Assembly (NCBI RefSeq): GCF_000420785.1
Contig: NZ_ATVP01000004.1
Span: 1-64,000 of the forward strand
DNA length: 64,000 bases
Source: Streptococcus hyovaginalis DSM 12219
GTDB taxonomy: Bacteria > Bacillota > Bacilli > Lactobacillales > Streptococcaceae
Direction of reading: 5' to 3'
In this document: positions 9,124-18,601 of the stretch, piece by piece
How the letters are laid out: each line of letters starts with the position of its first letter
Numbering within the stretch: position 1 is the stretch's first letter
Made by a program: the position numbers and the translations under genes
The notes under the pieces: generated by a model
Told to the model about the DNA's origin: nothing
Databases searched by the model: none
Seen by the model: only the letters and a program-made list of their open reading frames with translations

Positions 9124-9690
9124 ATGAGTAATCTCGAAATTGAATACAAAACCATGCTTAATAAAGCTGAATTTAACCACCTCCAGAGTCTCTTAATGCA
9201 CGTGCCGGCAATTACCCAGACCAATTATTATTTTGATACTCCAGAAGGAGATTTGCGCGCTCAAAAACTCTCACTTCGTGTCCGTACCTTTGATAAATTG
9301 GCTGAATTAACCTTAAAAATTCCCGAGAAAGTGGGAACAATGGAGTACAATGTTTCCTTAACTAAGGAGCAGGCGCGTGAGATTATTGATAGTAGCTGTT
9401 TTCCCGATTGTCGTGTCCGCGAACTTCTAACAGAAAAGCAGATCCCCCTTGAAAACTTAAGAGTACTGGGCCATCTGACAACTATTAGGCGTGAGACAAA
9501 ATTACCGATAGGCTTGTTGGCTTTAGATAAGAATCACTATGCCGATTGTATCGACTATGAACTTGAGCTAGAAGTCACCGATCCCGAACAGGGACAAAAA
9601 GATTTTGATGAATACTTGGCGCAACATAACATCAGTTTTAAATATGCCAAAAGTAAAGTGGCGCGTTTCGTGGCTACATTGAGAACCTAA
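9124..9690 (+). CDS. CYTH-domain protein (triphosphate tunnel metalloenzyme, YjbK-like)
   Basis: A 188-aa protein beginning with the CYTH hallmark ExExK (Glu5, Glu7, Lys9) and continuing with charged strands typical of the eight-stranded tunnel fold (YFDTPEG, LRVRTF, LTLKIP, ELELEVTD). Family members hydrolyse inorganic triphosphate or make cAMP or thiamine triphosphate; the bacterial YjbK-like ones are most often triphosphatases, but the substrate here is unknown. It is divergent from relQ-nadK, a conserved Firmicutes pairing that hints at a link to nucleotide or polyphosphate signalling. A terminator follows at 9697. Confidence 0.88.
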   Translation: MSNLEIEYKTMLNKAEFNHLQSLLMHVPAITQTNYYFDTPEGDLRAQKLSLRVRTFDKLAELTLKIPEKVGTMEYNVSLTKEQAREIIDSSCFPDCRVRELLTEKQIPLENLRVLGHLTTIRRETKLPIGLLALDKNHYADCIDYELELEVTDPEQGQKDFDEYLAQHNISFKYAKSKVARFVATLRT

Positions 9691-9696
9691 ACTAGT

Positions 9697-9728
9697 AACC
9701 GCTCGTAGGACAACCTACAAGTGGTTTT
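9697..9728 (+). terminator. Terminator of the CYTH gene
   Basis: AACCGCTCGTAGG pairs with CCTACAAGTGGTT with two mismatches around a 4-nt loop and is followed by TTTTCTTTTA. Confidence 0.8.
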
Positions 9729-10190
9729 CTTTTATCGTTTAGAGGAGAAAGAAGTCTCCTTCAGGTTTTGATAGCTTGTCATCTGGCAATAAAGAATTAG
9801 ATACTGTTCGAGACAGGAAAATTAGGAAATATAACTGCTCATTCCTTACAGTCAGGGGACTGTTTGAAGAATAAAACTAGAAAGTTACCATCGTCTGACA
9901 TCATTTAAGAACAGTCTGAAAGCAGAATTTATTTCTATCCGTCCATAGTTCCCCAAACGGTGAAAATCCTTCGACCACTGTGCTGATCGAAGCATTAAAA
10001 AGTGTTCGTAAACGTTTGTCCGAGCTTTTGCTCAATACTGAAAACTAGTTTCATAAATATGCTCTCCTTCTGGTCCATTATCAAGCTACAGTATCATGGC
10101 TAGCTATTTCTTACCTTGATTACTTTTCCCTAATAAATCAAGAATGAATTTTTCACGTTTTTTTGATAGAATATAAGTAATTATGATTTA
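9729..10190. other. Gene-free interval before prs2, containing a degenerate repeat
   Basis: No ORF with coding character or RBS is visible. A stretch at about 9798-9842 (ACTGTTCGAGAC, then AAATTAGGAAA) resembles 15290-15330 in the other long gap, with the same word order and scattered substitutions. A short dyad CAGTC-AGGG-GACTG sits at about 9853. It may be a decayed gene or mobile-element remnant. The prs2 promoter must lie near 10150-10185, but no strong hexamers are seen. Confidence 0.4.
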
Positions 10191-10204
10191 AGGAGCATTT
10201 TGTC

Positions 10205-11179
10205 ATGGCACAATATAAAGCCACCCCTCAAATGAAAGTCTTCTCTCTCACTTCTAACACAGATATTGCTGAGAAGATCGCTAAAGCTGCCAACCTACCG
10301 CTGGGTAAAGTATCTTCTCGCCAATTTTCTGATGGTGAAATTATGATCAACATTGAGGAAAGTGTCCGTGGTGACGATATTTATATTATTCAATCCACGA
10401 GCTATCCTGTGAATGATCATCTTTGGGAATTGCTGATTATGATTGATGCTTGTAAACGTGCAAGTGCTAATTCAATCACTGTTGTCATGCCTTACTTTGG
10501 CTATTCACGTCAGGACCGTGTTGCGGCTTCGCGGGAACCGATCACAGCAAAATTAGTATCCAACATGCTTGTGAAGGCAGGGGTCAATCGCGTTGTCACA
10601 CTCGATTTGCATGCTGTTCAAGTACAGGGCTTCTTTAACATTCCCGTTGACAATCTCTTCACTATTCCACTTTTTGCTGAACACTATATCAATAAAGGCC
10701 TTACAGGCGAAGACGTTGTCGTCGTAAGCCCTAAAAATTCTGGTATTAAACGTGCGCGTAGCCTTGCAGAATATCTTGATGCACCGATTGCCATTATTGA
10801 TTATGCTCAAGAGGACGATAGTCAACGTGAAGAAGGCTATATTATTGGTGATGTTACTGGTAAAAAGGCTATTTTGATTGACGATATCCTCAATACTGGA
10901 AAAACCTTTGCTGAAGCTAGTAAAATTGTTGAACGTGGCGGTGCGACTGAAATTTACGCTGTTGCTAGTCACGGACTTTTTGCAGGAGGTGCTGCAGATA
11001 TCCTTGAAGCTACTCCTATTCAGGAAATTTTACTAACGGACTCTGTTTCGAATAAAGAACGAGTCCCTAATAATGCTAGCTATATTACAGCGAGTGAGTT
11101 GTTAGGAAATGCGATTTGTCGCATCCAAGAGAGACGTCCGCTTAGCCCACTCTTCACCTATCACCATGACGAGGATTAA
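10205..11179 (+). CDS. prs2: Ribose-phosphate pyrophosphokinase paralogue (Prs2 type)
   Basis: A 324-aa member of the PRPP synthetase family, which normally makes PRPP from ribose 5-phosphate and ATP. The N-terminal half is well conserved (RQFSDGEI 39-46, [10 protein letters not shown] 96-105, REPITAKL 110-117, [11 protein letters not shown] 134-144). The C-terminal active-site parts depart from the canonical enzyme. The catalytic flexible loop, normally IDKRR, reads [10 protein letters not shown] (198-207), and the PRPP loop, normally DDIIDTAGT, reads DDILNTGKT (226-234). VSPDHGG is VSPKNSG. Streptococci carry such a second Prs beside a canonical one. It heads an operon with iscS, 5 bp away. 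Activity is doubtful. Confidence 0.88.
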   Translation: MAQYKATPQMKVFSLTSNTDIAEKIAKAANLPLGKVSSRQFSDGEIMINIEESVRGDDIYIIQSTSYPVNDHLWELLIMIDACKRASANSITVVMPYFGYSRQDRVAASREPITAKLVSNMLVKAGVNRVVTLDLHAVQVQGFFNIPVDNLFTIPLFAEHYINKGLTGEDVVVVSPKNSGIKRARSLAEYLDAPIAIIDYAQEDDSQREEGYIIGDVTGKKAILIDDILNTGKTFAEASKIVERGGATEIYAVASHGLFAGGAADILEATPIQEILLTDSVSNKERVPNNASYITASELLGNAICRIQERRPLSPLFTYHHDED

Positions 11180-11184
11180 GAATT

Positions 11185-12303
11185 GTGATTTATCTTGATA
11201 ATGCTGCCACAACCCCATTAACAGATCCTGTTTTCAAAAAAATGACAGAGGTTATGGCACTTCAGTTAGCCAACCCTTCAAGTATTCATGCTCACGGACG
11301 CTTGGCTAATCAAAAATTACGTGAGTATCGTCAAACTATTGCTGATTTACTAAATACCTCGGCTAACCATATTATCTTTACTTCTGGCGGTACTGAGAGC
11401 AACAATACGGCTATCAAAGGTTATGCTTTGGCACATCAAGATCAAGGAAAACACCTGATAACTACTGCAATTGAGCACCACTCCGTTCTCCACACCGTAG
11501 AGTATCTTGAAAAGCAATTTGGTTTTGAAGTGACTTATATTAAGCCCGTCAATGGCGTCATTCATACGGCCGATGTCGTAGCGGCTCTCCGTCCTGATAC
11601 TATACTCGTCAGCATGATGTATGCCAACAATGAAACTGGAGATTTATTGCCTATTGCCGAGGTTGGGAAGATGCTTGAGCAACATCCTGCTGCTTTCCAT
11701 GTTGATGCTGTTCAAGTCGCTGGGAAAATCGCTTTAGAGCCTGAAAAACTAGGGATCGACTTCCTTTCCCTATCTGCTCACAAATTTCATGGACCCAAAG
11801 GGGTTGGTGTTCTCTATCAGAACCAACAACACTTTGATCCATTATTACATGGTGGTGAGCAAGAGAATAAACACCGCGCTAGCACAGAAAATCTTATTGG
11901 TATAGCAGGTATGGTACAGGCCTTACAGGATAGTTGCGACAAGTTATCTGACAATTGGGCCTACGTGACATCACTTGCCAACCTCTTTTTAAAAGAATTA
12001 TCCGGTCTTGACTATTACCTTAATTCTAGCGAAGGCGCCCTGCCTCATGTACTGAATATTGGATTTCCCAATGCCAATAATAGTGTTTTGCTGACCCAGC
12101 TGGATTTACAAGGTTATTCTGTTTCAACCGGATCTGCTTGCACTGCTGGAACTGTCGATCCTAGTCACGTATTAGCAGCCAAGTATGGACAAGAGTCTCA
12201 TCGTCTCAAGGAATCCATTCGCATCAGCTTTTCTGAATTAAATACACCAGAAGAAGTTACTGGATTAGCTCATCTACTTCAATCACTTTTAGGAGAAAAT
12301 TAA
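11185..12303 (+). CDS. Cysteine desulfurase (IscS/NifS family)
   Basis: A PLP enzyme removing sulfur from cysteine for delivery to thiolated tRNA or Fe-S/thiamine pathways. It is 372 aa, starting at GTG 11185 (MIYLDNAATT). The PLP lysine lies in SAHKFHGPKG (Lys200), and the persulfide cysteine is in STGSACTAG (Cys319). It sits 5 bp after prs2, and its last codon overlaps the next gene by one base. No IscU or thioredoxin-like partner is adjacent. A role in tRNA thiolation (a MnmA partner) is a plausible inference. Confidence 0.93.
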   Translation: MIYLDNAATTPLTDPVFKKMTEVMALQLANPSSIHAHGRLANQKLREYRQTIADLLNTSANHIIFTSGGTESNNTAIKGYALAHQDQGKHLITTAIEHHSVLHTVEYLEKQFGFEVTYIKPVNGVIHTADVVAALRPDTILVSMMYANNETGDLLPIAEVGKMLEQHPAAFHVDAVQVAGKIALEPEKLGIDFLSLSAHKFHGPKGVGVLYQNQQHFDPLLHGGEQENKHRASTENLIGIAGMVQALQDSCDKLSDNWAYVTSLANLFLKELSGLDYYLNSSEGALPHVLNIGFPNANNSVLLTQLDLQGYSVSTGSACTAGTVDPSHVLAAKYGQESHRLKESIRISFSELNTPEEVTGLAHLLQSLLGEN

Positions 12304-12650
12304 TGGCCTTTGAAAAATCTGTTGGTCTCAAAGACTGTCGCTACCGCTATACCATTGACCCTCAAATCAAAAAATATACACTAAAAGACTTAACATTTAC
12401 CGAAAATAAAGTCGGTCATTACGAACTTAGCCGACTTTTAGAGGAAGTTCCCAATTCGGGAAACGGATTTTTGCTACGAATCGTTATTCATAAAGAACTC
12501 ACTGGTTTCAAACTCAACATCACTGATCCTAGTGGTTTGCGCATTGTCAATATTTTTAAATCCGAAGATCACCACATCCTTCAGGATAAATTTTATTTTC
12601 TAATGGATAGTCTAGTCGACCGTCATATTTTTACCAAGACAGAACAATAA
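12303..12650 (+). CDS. DUF1831 family protein
   Basis: A 115-aa soluble protein with mixed charge, no membrane segments and no recognisable catalytic motif. It resembles the DUF1831 family found beside cysteine desulfurases in streptococci and lactococci. Its ATG overlaps the last base of the iscS stop codon, so it is translated with the desulfurase. The position suggests an accessory role in the same operon, but no function is established. Confidence 0.8.
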   Translation: MAFEKSVGLKDCRYRYTIDPQIKKYTLKDLTFTENKVGHYELSRLLEEVPNSGNGFLLRIVIHKELTGFKLNITDPSGLRIVNIFKSEDHHILQDKFYFLMDSLVDRHIFTKTEQ

Positions 12651-12669
12651 TAATGTGAAGGAGGAAGTT

Positions 12670-12882
12670 ATGCTGACGATCAGTTATTTAAATGACGCTA
12701 ATCAAACTAAAGAAATCACATATGATAGCTACGATGCCTATCGTCAAGCGCAAATGGCTTGTATGATTGGTATTTCTGATCACTATCCCGTGACGAGTGT
12801 CACTTATAAGGGGGAAACAATAGATTACACTGGTAATTTTGGAAACCTCTTCTACGCTTTAGAGAAAAAACAGTTAGCCTAA
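12670..12882 (+). CDS. DUF4649-like small protein
   Basis: A 70-aa protein, last gene of the prs2-iscS run. The open frame reaches GTG 12655, but AAGGAGG at 12658-12664 dictates ATG 12670 (MLTISYLND). It is soluble and aromatic-rich (SYDAYRQAQMACMIG), and I assign it to DUF4649 from memory of the streptococcal sequence pattern. A strong terminator follows 7 bp after the stop, marking the operon end. Confidence 0.75.
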   Translation: MLTISYLNDANQTKEITYDSYDAYRQAQMACMIGISDHYPVTSVTYKGETIDYTGNFGNLFYALEKKQLA

Positions 12883-12888
12883 TTCTTT

Positions 12889-12917
12889 AAGCACTTGTCT
12901 AGGACAGGTGCTTTTTT
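12889..12917 (+). terminator. Terminator of the prs2-iscS operon
   Basis: AAGCACTTGTC pairs with GACAGGTGCTT (one G-T wobble) across a TAG loop, followed by a run of T. Confidence 0.92.
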
Positions 12918-13071
12918 CGTACTAACATTCACAGACTATTACTACTTTCAAGCATGAAAGTTGCATTTTTCACAATCATTATTTAAAATAAATAGGTAGA
13001 TTTTAATAACATGTTAAGTATTTGCCTTCTATAAAATTTCTGGCAAATACCATTTAGAAAAGGAGACTACT

Positions 13072-13713
13072 ATGTCTGTTGATAAAGCGATACCAAAAGC
13101 TACGGCAAAGCGCCTTTCTCTCTATTACCGTATTTTCAAACGGTTCCATACAGATAATATTGAGAAAGCAAATTCAAAGCAAATCGCAGATGCTATGGGA
13201 ATTGACTCTGCTACGGTTCGTCGCGACTTCTCTCATTTCGGAGAACTAGGTCGTCGCGGTTTTGGCTATGATATTAAGAAATTAATGAATTTCTTCGCTG
13301 ATATTTTAGATGATCACTCAACGACAAATGTTACGCTTGTCGGCGTCGGAAATATCGGGCGTGCCTTGATGCACTACCGTTTCCACGATCGTAATAAAAT
13401 GCAAATCGCTATTGCTTTTGATCGTGATGACAACGACATCGTAGGTACAGAGTCACCTGATGGTATTCCTATTTATGGCATCTCAACAATTAAAGAAACA
13501 CTCAAGGGAACTGGCATTGAAACTGCTATTCTGACTGTGCCAAGCACACAGGCACAGGAAGTCGCAGACCAGCTGATTGACGCTGGTATTAAAGGCATTC
13601 TGAGCTTCTCTCCTGTTCACCTTACTGTTCCTAAGGATGTCGTTGTGCAATATGTTGATCTAACTAGCGAATTGCAAACTCTTCTTTACTTTATGAATCA
13701 AAAACAAAACTAA
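13072..13713 (+). CDS. rex: Redox-sensing transcriptional repressor Rex
   Basis: A repressor of fermentation and respiration genes that senses the NADH/NAD+ ratio. It is 213 aa. The N-terminal winged helix (about 1-80) contains [20 protein letters not shown], and the Rossmann domain has GVGNIGRAL at 91-99 for NADH binding. A domain-swapped C-terminal helix is represented by the last 20 residues. The gene has AAAGGAG upstream and is followed 3 bp later by the amidotransferase gene. A TTTTTCACAA half-site at about 12967 resembles part of a Rex box, but no full dyad is seen. Confidence 0.96.
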   Translation: MSVDKAIPKATAKRLSLYYRIFKRFHTDNIEKANSKQIADAMGIDSATVRRDFSHFGELGRRGFGYDIKKLMNFFADILDDHSTTNVTLVGVGNIGRALMHYRFHDRNKMQIAIAFDRDDNDIVGTESPDGIPIYGISTIKETLKGTGIETAILTVPSTQAQEVADQLIDAGIKGILSFSPVHLTVPKDVVVQYVDLTSELQTLLYFMNQKQN

Positions 13714-13716
13714 ATC

Positions 13717-14418
13717 ATGTCAAAACCTATTATTGTTGGAATTACAGGAAATCGCCGGGTGAATCCCGAAACTGGCGTGCTACGCGATTATGTTGGTCAC
13801 GGCTTTGTTGAAGGGGTTCAGCGTGCAGGTGGTATTCCTATGATTTTGCCTATTTCATCAACAACTACCGCAAGGCAATATGTTAAGATGGTTGACAAAG
13901 TTATCTTAACTGGCGGTCAGAATATCAACCCAGCTCTTTATGGTCAAGAGAACTTAGCTACTAATACAGATGATGATTTTTTTGAAGAACGTGACCTTTT
14001 TGAAATTGCTATTTTAGCTGAGGCATTAAAAGAAGGCAAGCCGATCTTTACCGTCTGTCGTGGCACTCAACTCATGAATGTGACTCTAGGCGGGAGCCTC
14101 CATCAAGATATTGAGAATCACTGGCAAGATCAACCTGGAGACTACTTGTCACAAGATATGGTAGTCGCCAAAGACTCTCCGCTATACGCTATTTATGGTG
14201 AGCATAATCGAATTAATTCTTTTCACCACCAAAGTATCGATCATTTAGCAAGTGAATTAGAAGTCATTGCTAAAGACCCCAAAGATGGTACGATTGAAGC
14301 TGTTCAGTTTAAAAATTCATCCGTTCCATATCTTGGCGTTCAGTGGCATCCGGAATTATTGATTGATTATTGTCCTGTTGACCAGAAATTGTTTGACTTT
14401 GTGGTTAATGACCTTTAA
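13717..14418 (+). CDS. Class I glutamine amidotransferase-like hydrolase (PuuD/peptidase C26 family)
   Basis: A 233-aa enzyme of the gamma-glutamyl-GABA hydrolase type. The nucleophile elbow is VCRGTQLMN with Cys114, and the His-Glu pair is in GVQWHPELL near 210. It carries the early TGNRRVNP and TGGQNINP motifs of the family. The physiological substrate is unknown; PuuD cleaves gamma-glutamyl-GABA, but no putrescine pathway genes are nearby. It is probably co-transcribed with rex (3-bp gap). Its stop codon overlaps the convergent radC stop. Confidence 0.85.
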   Translation: MSKPIIVGITGNRRVNPETGVLRDYVGHGFVEGVQRAGGIPMILPISSTTTARQYVKMVDKVILTGGQNINPALYGQENLATNTDDDFFEERDLFEIAILAEALKEGKPIFTVCRGTQLMNVTLGGSLHQDIENHWQDQPGDYLSQDMVVAKDSPLYAIYGEHNRINSFHHQSIDHLASELEVIAKDPKDGTIEAVQFKNSSVPYLGVQWHPELLIDYCPVDQKLFDFVVNDL

Positions 14419-15095
14419 AGAACATCTGATTCTTCTCTAAAACTATAATAATCGCGGTGCCCGATAATCAAGTGATCCAAGAGCACCAATCCCATATCGT
14501 CACAACTTCGTTTGAGTTTTTCCGTAAACAACAAATCGTTTTCACTTGGCGAAACTGTCCCGGATGGGTGATTGTGCACTAAGATCAATGAGGTAGCCAT
14601 ATTTTTACAAGCATAATGTAAAATTTCTCTAGGTTCTGCTATCGAACGTCTAACCGTACCAATAAAAAGTGTTCTTTGCTCCATGATACGATTCTGCGTA
14701 TCTAAATAGAGAACAATGAGATGTTCTTGCTTTTTGCGCCCAATTTCTGACATCATTTTTCGAGCAACTTGCTGACTCCCCATAATTTGCTCCGAACGAT
14801 TGTAATCAGCTGCTTGGATACGTTTAGCTAACTCTAACATGGCTTTAATTTCTGTTGATTTGGCTAGGCCAATGCCTGGTATTGCTTGCAATTCTTGCAA
14901 GGATAAATCTTGAAAATCTGCCAAACTTCCTAATTGAGCTAATATGGACTGTGAAAGAGCCAAAACTGGCTCTTTTTTCGTACCCGTTCGCAACAGAATG
15001 GCCAATAATTCTTGATTACTCAATTGCTCTGCTCCTAATTGCATCAGGCGTTCTCGCGGTTGTAAACGGTCACTAGGCATGGTAATATGATACAT
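14415..15095 (-). CDS. radC: RadC-family JAB/MPN domain protein
   Basis: About 226 aa. The N-terminal helix-hairpin-helix region ([20 protein letters not shown]) is followed by an MPN/JAB metalloprotein domain with [14 protein letters not shown], the zinc-binding HxHPSG motif. Despite the name, a direct role in DNA repair is unproven. ATG 15110 is possible, but ATG 15095 (MYHITMPSD) follows GAGGAA and matches the family start. Its stop shares the TTAA at 14415-14418 with the convergent amidotransferase stop, leaving no intergenic terminator. Confidence 0.92.
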   Translation of the reverse strand: MYHITMPSDRLQPRERLMQLGAEQLSNQELLAILLRTGTKKEPVLALSQSILAQLGSLADFQDLSLQELQAIPGIGLAKSTEIKAMLELAKRIQAADYNRSEQIMGSQQVARKMMSEIGRKKQEHLIVLYLDTQNRIMEQRTLFIGTVRRSIAEPREILHYACKNMATSLILVHNHPSGTVSPSENDLLFTEKLKRSCDDMGLVLLDHLIIGHRDYYSFREESDVL

Positions 15096-15110
15096 TGCTA
15101 ACTTCCTCAT

Positions 15111-15550
15111 CTTCTTTCAAATATGTCTATCTATTTATTCGATAATTTCACGAAAACTTTTGCAAAAAGTGCCTAATTCATGAACCTAGATGAATGCTAT
15201 TTTGACTGAGTGACTCTGCTAGTAAAAAATAATATTTTCAGACAGAGACAGCCCAAACTGATACACTCCGCTGTTATCAAGCAATCTATAGAACTGTTTG
15301 AGACGGATAAATTAAGAAAATGAAACTTTCCATTCACCACTGTCCGTGCTACAACTTAGATAGGAGATGAAGAAAATACACCTTCTTCACCGCTTCGGGT
15401 GATTTCATGAACGCTTCAGCAGTTCTCTATATCCAATCTTTAATAGCCACTCTCTCGGATATCAAATCTGATTGCTATCATTTTAAAAAGGCCTAAAAAG
15501 ATTTTAGCTACAAACTTCTAGTGCATTTTGGGAACAAATACTGAAAGATC
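15111..15550. other. Gene-free interval between radC and the AI-2E gene
   Basis: No coding ORF with an RBS is visible. The sequence at 15290-15335 is similar to 9798-9845. AAATACACCTTCTTCACC and a CCGCTTCGG mini-dyad are seen around 15375-15405. This looks like decayed sequence. The radC promoter should be near 15120-15170. Confidence 0.35.
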
Positions 15551-15553
15551 AAC

Positions 15554-15584
15554 TAAAAAAGCCAGAACCTACTGTTCTAGCTTT
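15554..15584 (-). terminator. Terminator of the AI-2E/SGNH operon
   Basis: On the minus strand AAAGCTAGAAC pairs with GTTCTGGCTTT (one mismatch) across a 5-nt loop and is followed by TTTAGTTG. It lies 36 bp after the AI-2E stop. Confidence 0.82.
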
Positions 15585-15619
15585 CTATCATAAAGAAATC
15601 GTTAAGGGAATTTTTGAAC

Positions 15620-16726
15620 CTAATCCGGTTGTCTTTTCTGAACATCATCTTTGATCACTTGGTAAATAGTGCCCGCAACTGGGACGCCTAGAATCATACC
15701 AAAGATACCACCGATAGCCCCACCTAAAGTAATCACTAATAGGACCCACATTCCAGGTAGCCCAATGGAATTTCCCACCACCTTAGGGTAAATAATGTTC
15801 CCCTCTAGCTGTTGTAAAATGACCAAAAAGAGAAGGAATAAGAGGGCTTGGGTAAAGGATTCTGTTGCAATCAAGATGAACCCTACCGTCGCTCCAATAT
15901 AAGCTCCAACAACAGGAATCAAAGCTGTGAAAGCAACAAGCACACCCACAGTCGCAGCATATGGAAAGCCAAAAAGTAGCATACCTACAGCTGTTAAACT
16001 TCCCAAAATAACAGCTTCTAACGTTTGTCCGACAAAGAAGTTATGAAAGCGATCATGAAGGATATCAGTTAAGTAAAACAGGTAGTTAGCCCATTTTCCA
16101 GCATACACTGTTACCAAAGCATGTGTTTGACGAATTAACTGTTCCTTGTTCGCTAATACATAAATCGAAAATACCAAGCTGATGAAAACATTTAAAATCG
16201 TTGACGCAATACTAGATACTGAAGTCAAGATATTAGTTAAAAAACCAAGCAGTTGTTGCAAGATTTGTTGCGTGTACTTTGAAATGGTAGCACTTAAATC
16301 AGCATTCTCACCAAATAGATCTAACGCATGATTAACAATATCATTATCATTTAAATCTGCGATGATCTTTGAAATAGCTTGCGTATCAATCCTCAATAAT
16401 AACTGAAGACTGGCTATTAAATCTGGTATCACAATTGAAAATATCCAAACTATAATGACCATAAATGTCAAGTAAGACAAAACCATAGCGATTGATCGTT
16501 TTAACTTAACGATAGGCTTAAAAGGTAGCAAGATAACCAGCCACTTCTCATAGGCATACATGACAATATTAATAACGTATGCAATACCAGCGCCATAAAG
16601 AAATGGCTTAAGGGAAGCCCATAATGTAGCGATAATATGACTACCTTTGTCCCAATTTTGATAAATGGCAAAACATAGGAAGAAGGTTAAAATGATGTAA
16701 CCTAGTTCTTTTTTTCTTATTTTCAC
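15620..16726 (-). CDS. AI-2E family transporter
   Basis: A 368-aa polytopic membrane protein of the AI-2 exporter (PerM/TqsA/YdiK) family. It has hydrophobic helices at about 10-30, 35-55, 65-95, 150-190 and a C-terminal cluster at 210-350. The family glycine/proline-rich helix (VVGAYIGATVGFILIA) and the final GIFGMILGVPVAG block are present. Family members export AI-2 or other small solutes; some exchange Na+ for H+. It lies 21 bp downstream of the SGNH hydrolase and shares its terminator. Confidence 0.85.
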   Translation of the reverse strand: MKIRKKELGYIILTFFLCFAIYQNWDKGSHIIATLWASLKPFLYGAGIAYVINIVMYAYEKWLVILLPFKPIVKLKRSIAMVLSYLTFMVIIVWIFSIVIPDLIASLQLLLRIDTQAISKIIADLNDNDIVNHALDLFGENADLSATISKYTQQILQQLLGFLTNILTSVSSIASTILNVFISLVFSIYVLANKEQLIRQTHALVTVYAGKWANYLFYLTDILHDRFHNFFVGQTLEAVILGSLTAVGMLLFGFPYAATVGVLVAFTALIPVVGAYIGATVGFILIATESFTQALLFLLFLVILQQLEGNIIYPKVVGNSIGLPGMWVLLVITLGGAIGGIFGMILGVPVAGTIYQVIKDDVQKRQPD

Positions 16727-16747
16727 AGAATCTCCTTTAATCTTCTA

Positions 16748-17362
16748 TCATAGATAGGTCTTTAGCTGTTCCGATATAAGCGCATAGGCCTTTTGGCTAA
16801 GGTGTAAGCCATCTGTCGTGTTATCGTCGGCTAGATCACCATCCTCATCAAGTAAAAGGGGGTATAGATCAATAAACACCGCATGAGGCAACTGTTTTAA
16901 TCGGTGATTTAAAGAGCTAATCAACCGATTATTGCGAAGTTTGACCTTCTCTTGATAGACTGCTTTCTCACTAACCGGTAAAACAGACAAGAGGTAAACA
17001 GTTGTAGAAGGAGATTCCCTTTTCAAGGAACTCAATATTTCCTCGATATTGCTAACGATATGATCCTCACCATAGTCAAGGCCAATATCATTAGTTCCAA
17101 TCAAGAGAAACAACTTCTCCGGCTCAATCGCCAAAACCTGATCATGCAAATGATGTTTTAGCCAGTTAGTATCTGTTCCTGCAATACCGCGATTTATCAA
17201 GAGCTTTTCTCTGCCCAAGTATTTTTTAAAAGGAAAAAATTCAATAATTGAATCACCAGCAAATACAATACCTTGTTTTAAGTCACCTTGATTAGCAGCA
17301 ATACAGCTCCTTAATTTATCCTGCTGATACTGAGCTAACTCCGGGCTAATCACTTCTTTCAT
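16748..17362 (-). CDS. SGNH/GDSL-type esterase
   Basis: A 204-aa cytoplasmic hydrolase of the SGNH superfamily. Block I is AGDSIIEF (Ser38), block II NRGIAGT, block III LIGTNDIG and block V DGLHLS (Asp and His). There is no signal peptide or membrane segment, so it acts inside the cell, probably on an acyl or acetyl ester such as a lysophospholipid or platelet-activating-factor-like substrate. The substrate cannot be assigned. It is first in a two-gene unit with the AI-2E transporter and divergent from cpsY. Confidence 0.85.
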   Translation of the reverse strand: MKEVISPELAQYQQDKLRSCIAANQGDLKQGIVFAGDSIIEFFPFKKYLGREKLLINRGIAGTDTNWLKHHLHDQVLAIEPEKLFLLIGTNDIGLDYGEDHIVSNIEEILSSLKRESPSTTVYLLSVLPVSEKAVYQEKVKLRNNRLISSLNHRLKQLPHAVFIDLYPLLLDEDGDLADDNTTDGLHLSQKAYALISEQLKTYL

Positions 17363-17493
17363 AACATCTTCTTTCTATAAACTAATCTATTACAATTTAT
17401 TATACACTTTTTTGAGGAGCTACGTCATCTTATTATGTCAAAGATTCCCCAAGGGTCTTTATTTATCTGTAAACTTTGTGTTACAATAACCAT

Positions 17494-18399
17494 ATGCGAA
17501 TCCAACAATTACAATATATTATTAAAATCGTAGAAACTGGCTCTATGAATGAAGCCGCCAAACAACTCTACATTACACAACCCAGTTTATCTAATGCCGT
17601 TAGAGATTTGGAACATGAAATGGGCATTACCATTTTCATTCGAAATCCCAAGGGCATTACCTTAACAAAAGATGGGGTTGAGTTTTTGTCGTATGCTAGA
17701 CAAGTAATTGAACAAACAGATCTCCTCGAAGAACGTTACAAGAATCCTACGGCTCAACGTGAGTTATTTAGCGTTTCTTCACAACACTATGCTTTTGTTG
17801 TTAATGCTTTTGTCTCTCTCCTTAGTAAAACAGATATGACACAGTATGAGTTGTTCTTGCGTGAAACACGGACCTACGAAATTATCGATGATGTGAAAAA
17901 TTTTCGCTCTGAAATCGGTGTCCTCTTTCTAAATGGTTACAACCGGGATGTCTTAACAAAAATGTTCGATGATAACCATCTGGTCGCAACTAGTCTCTTC
18001 ACAGCCAAACCTCATATTTTTGTTAGCAAAAAAAATCCATTGGCGCAAAAGTCTAGCATCAAACTTGAAGATTTAGAGCCTTTCCCTTATCTCAGTTATG
18101 ATCAAGGTGTCCATAATTCTTTCTACTTTTCTGAGGAAATCATGGCACAGGTTCCAAGACCAAAATCTATCGTAGTATCCGACCGGGCAACACTTTTTAA
18201 TTTAATGATCGGTTTAGATGGTTATACGATCGCTACAGGGATTCTAAATAGCAATCTTAATGGTGATAATATCGTATCCATTCCACTAGAGTTTGATGAT
18301 GTGATTGATATCGTCTACCTAAAGCATGAAAAAGCTAATTTATCAAAAATGGGAGAAAAATTTATTGACTATCTCCTTGAAGAAGTCCAATTTAACTAA
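17494..18399 (+). CDS. cpsY: LysR-family regulator, CpsY/MtaR type
   Basis: A 301-aa LysR regulator. The winged-helix N-terminus (MRIQQLQYIIKIVETGSMNEA) and the NPKGITLTKDG wing match the streptococcal CpsY/MtaR/MetR group, which controls methionine uptake, cell-wall modification and, in some species, capsule. A periplasmic-binding-like effector domain spans about 90-300. The frame opens at 17476, but ATG 17494 matches family starts. In group B streptococcus the homologue sits between capsule genes and deoD. Here deoD is still downstream, but the upstream side holds the SGNH hydrolase, not capsule genes. Confidence 0.85.
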   Translation: MRIQQLQYIIKIVETGSMNEAAKQLYITQPSLSNAVRDLEHEMGITIFIRNPKGITLTKDGVEFLSYARQVIEQTDLLEERYKNPTAQRELFSVSSQHYAFVVNAFVSLLSKTDMTQYELFLRETRTYEIIDDVKNFRSEIGVLFLNGYNRDVLTKMFDDNHLVATSLFTAKPHIFVSKKNPLAQKSSIKLEDLEPFPYLSYDQGVHNSFYFSEEIMAQVPRPKSIVVSDRATLFNLMIGLDGYTIATGILNSNLNGDNIVSIPLEFDDVIDIVYLKHEKANLSKMGEKFIDYLLEEVQFN

Positions 18400-18444
18400 T
18401 CCCCCTCAACTCTTTGCAAAGACACTTCTATTTTACTAATAGAC

Positions 18445-18483
18445 AAAAAAGACAAACTCAAACTAAATCGGTTTGTCTTTTTT
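18445..18483. terminator. Bidirectional terminator downstream of cpsY
   Basis: AAAAAAGACAAAC (18445-18457) pairs perfectly with GTTTGTCTTTTTT (18471-18483). The A/T flanks serve both cpsY and the convergent deoD operon. Confidence 0.92.
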
Positions 18484-18601
18484 AATGCTCACTATCGGCC
18501 GATCGTCAACAATCACTGTATTTCTAAAGGCTAATTAGAAGCAAAAGCGCCTATACCCCTAACTATCAACCTATGACAAGTCCATAAATGATAGTCTAAT
18601 A

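Noticed and set aside
10553..10972. 139-aa minus-strand ORF inside prs2
   Set aside because: It is antisense to a conserved coding region, with no RBS and no recognisable domain.
12960..12980. Possible Rex box upstream of rex
   Set aside because: Only one half-site (TTTTTCACAA) is convincing; the other half (GTTGCA) is too weak to annotate.
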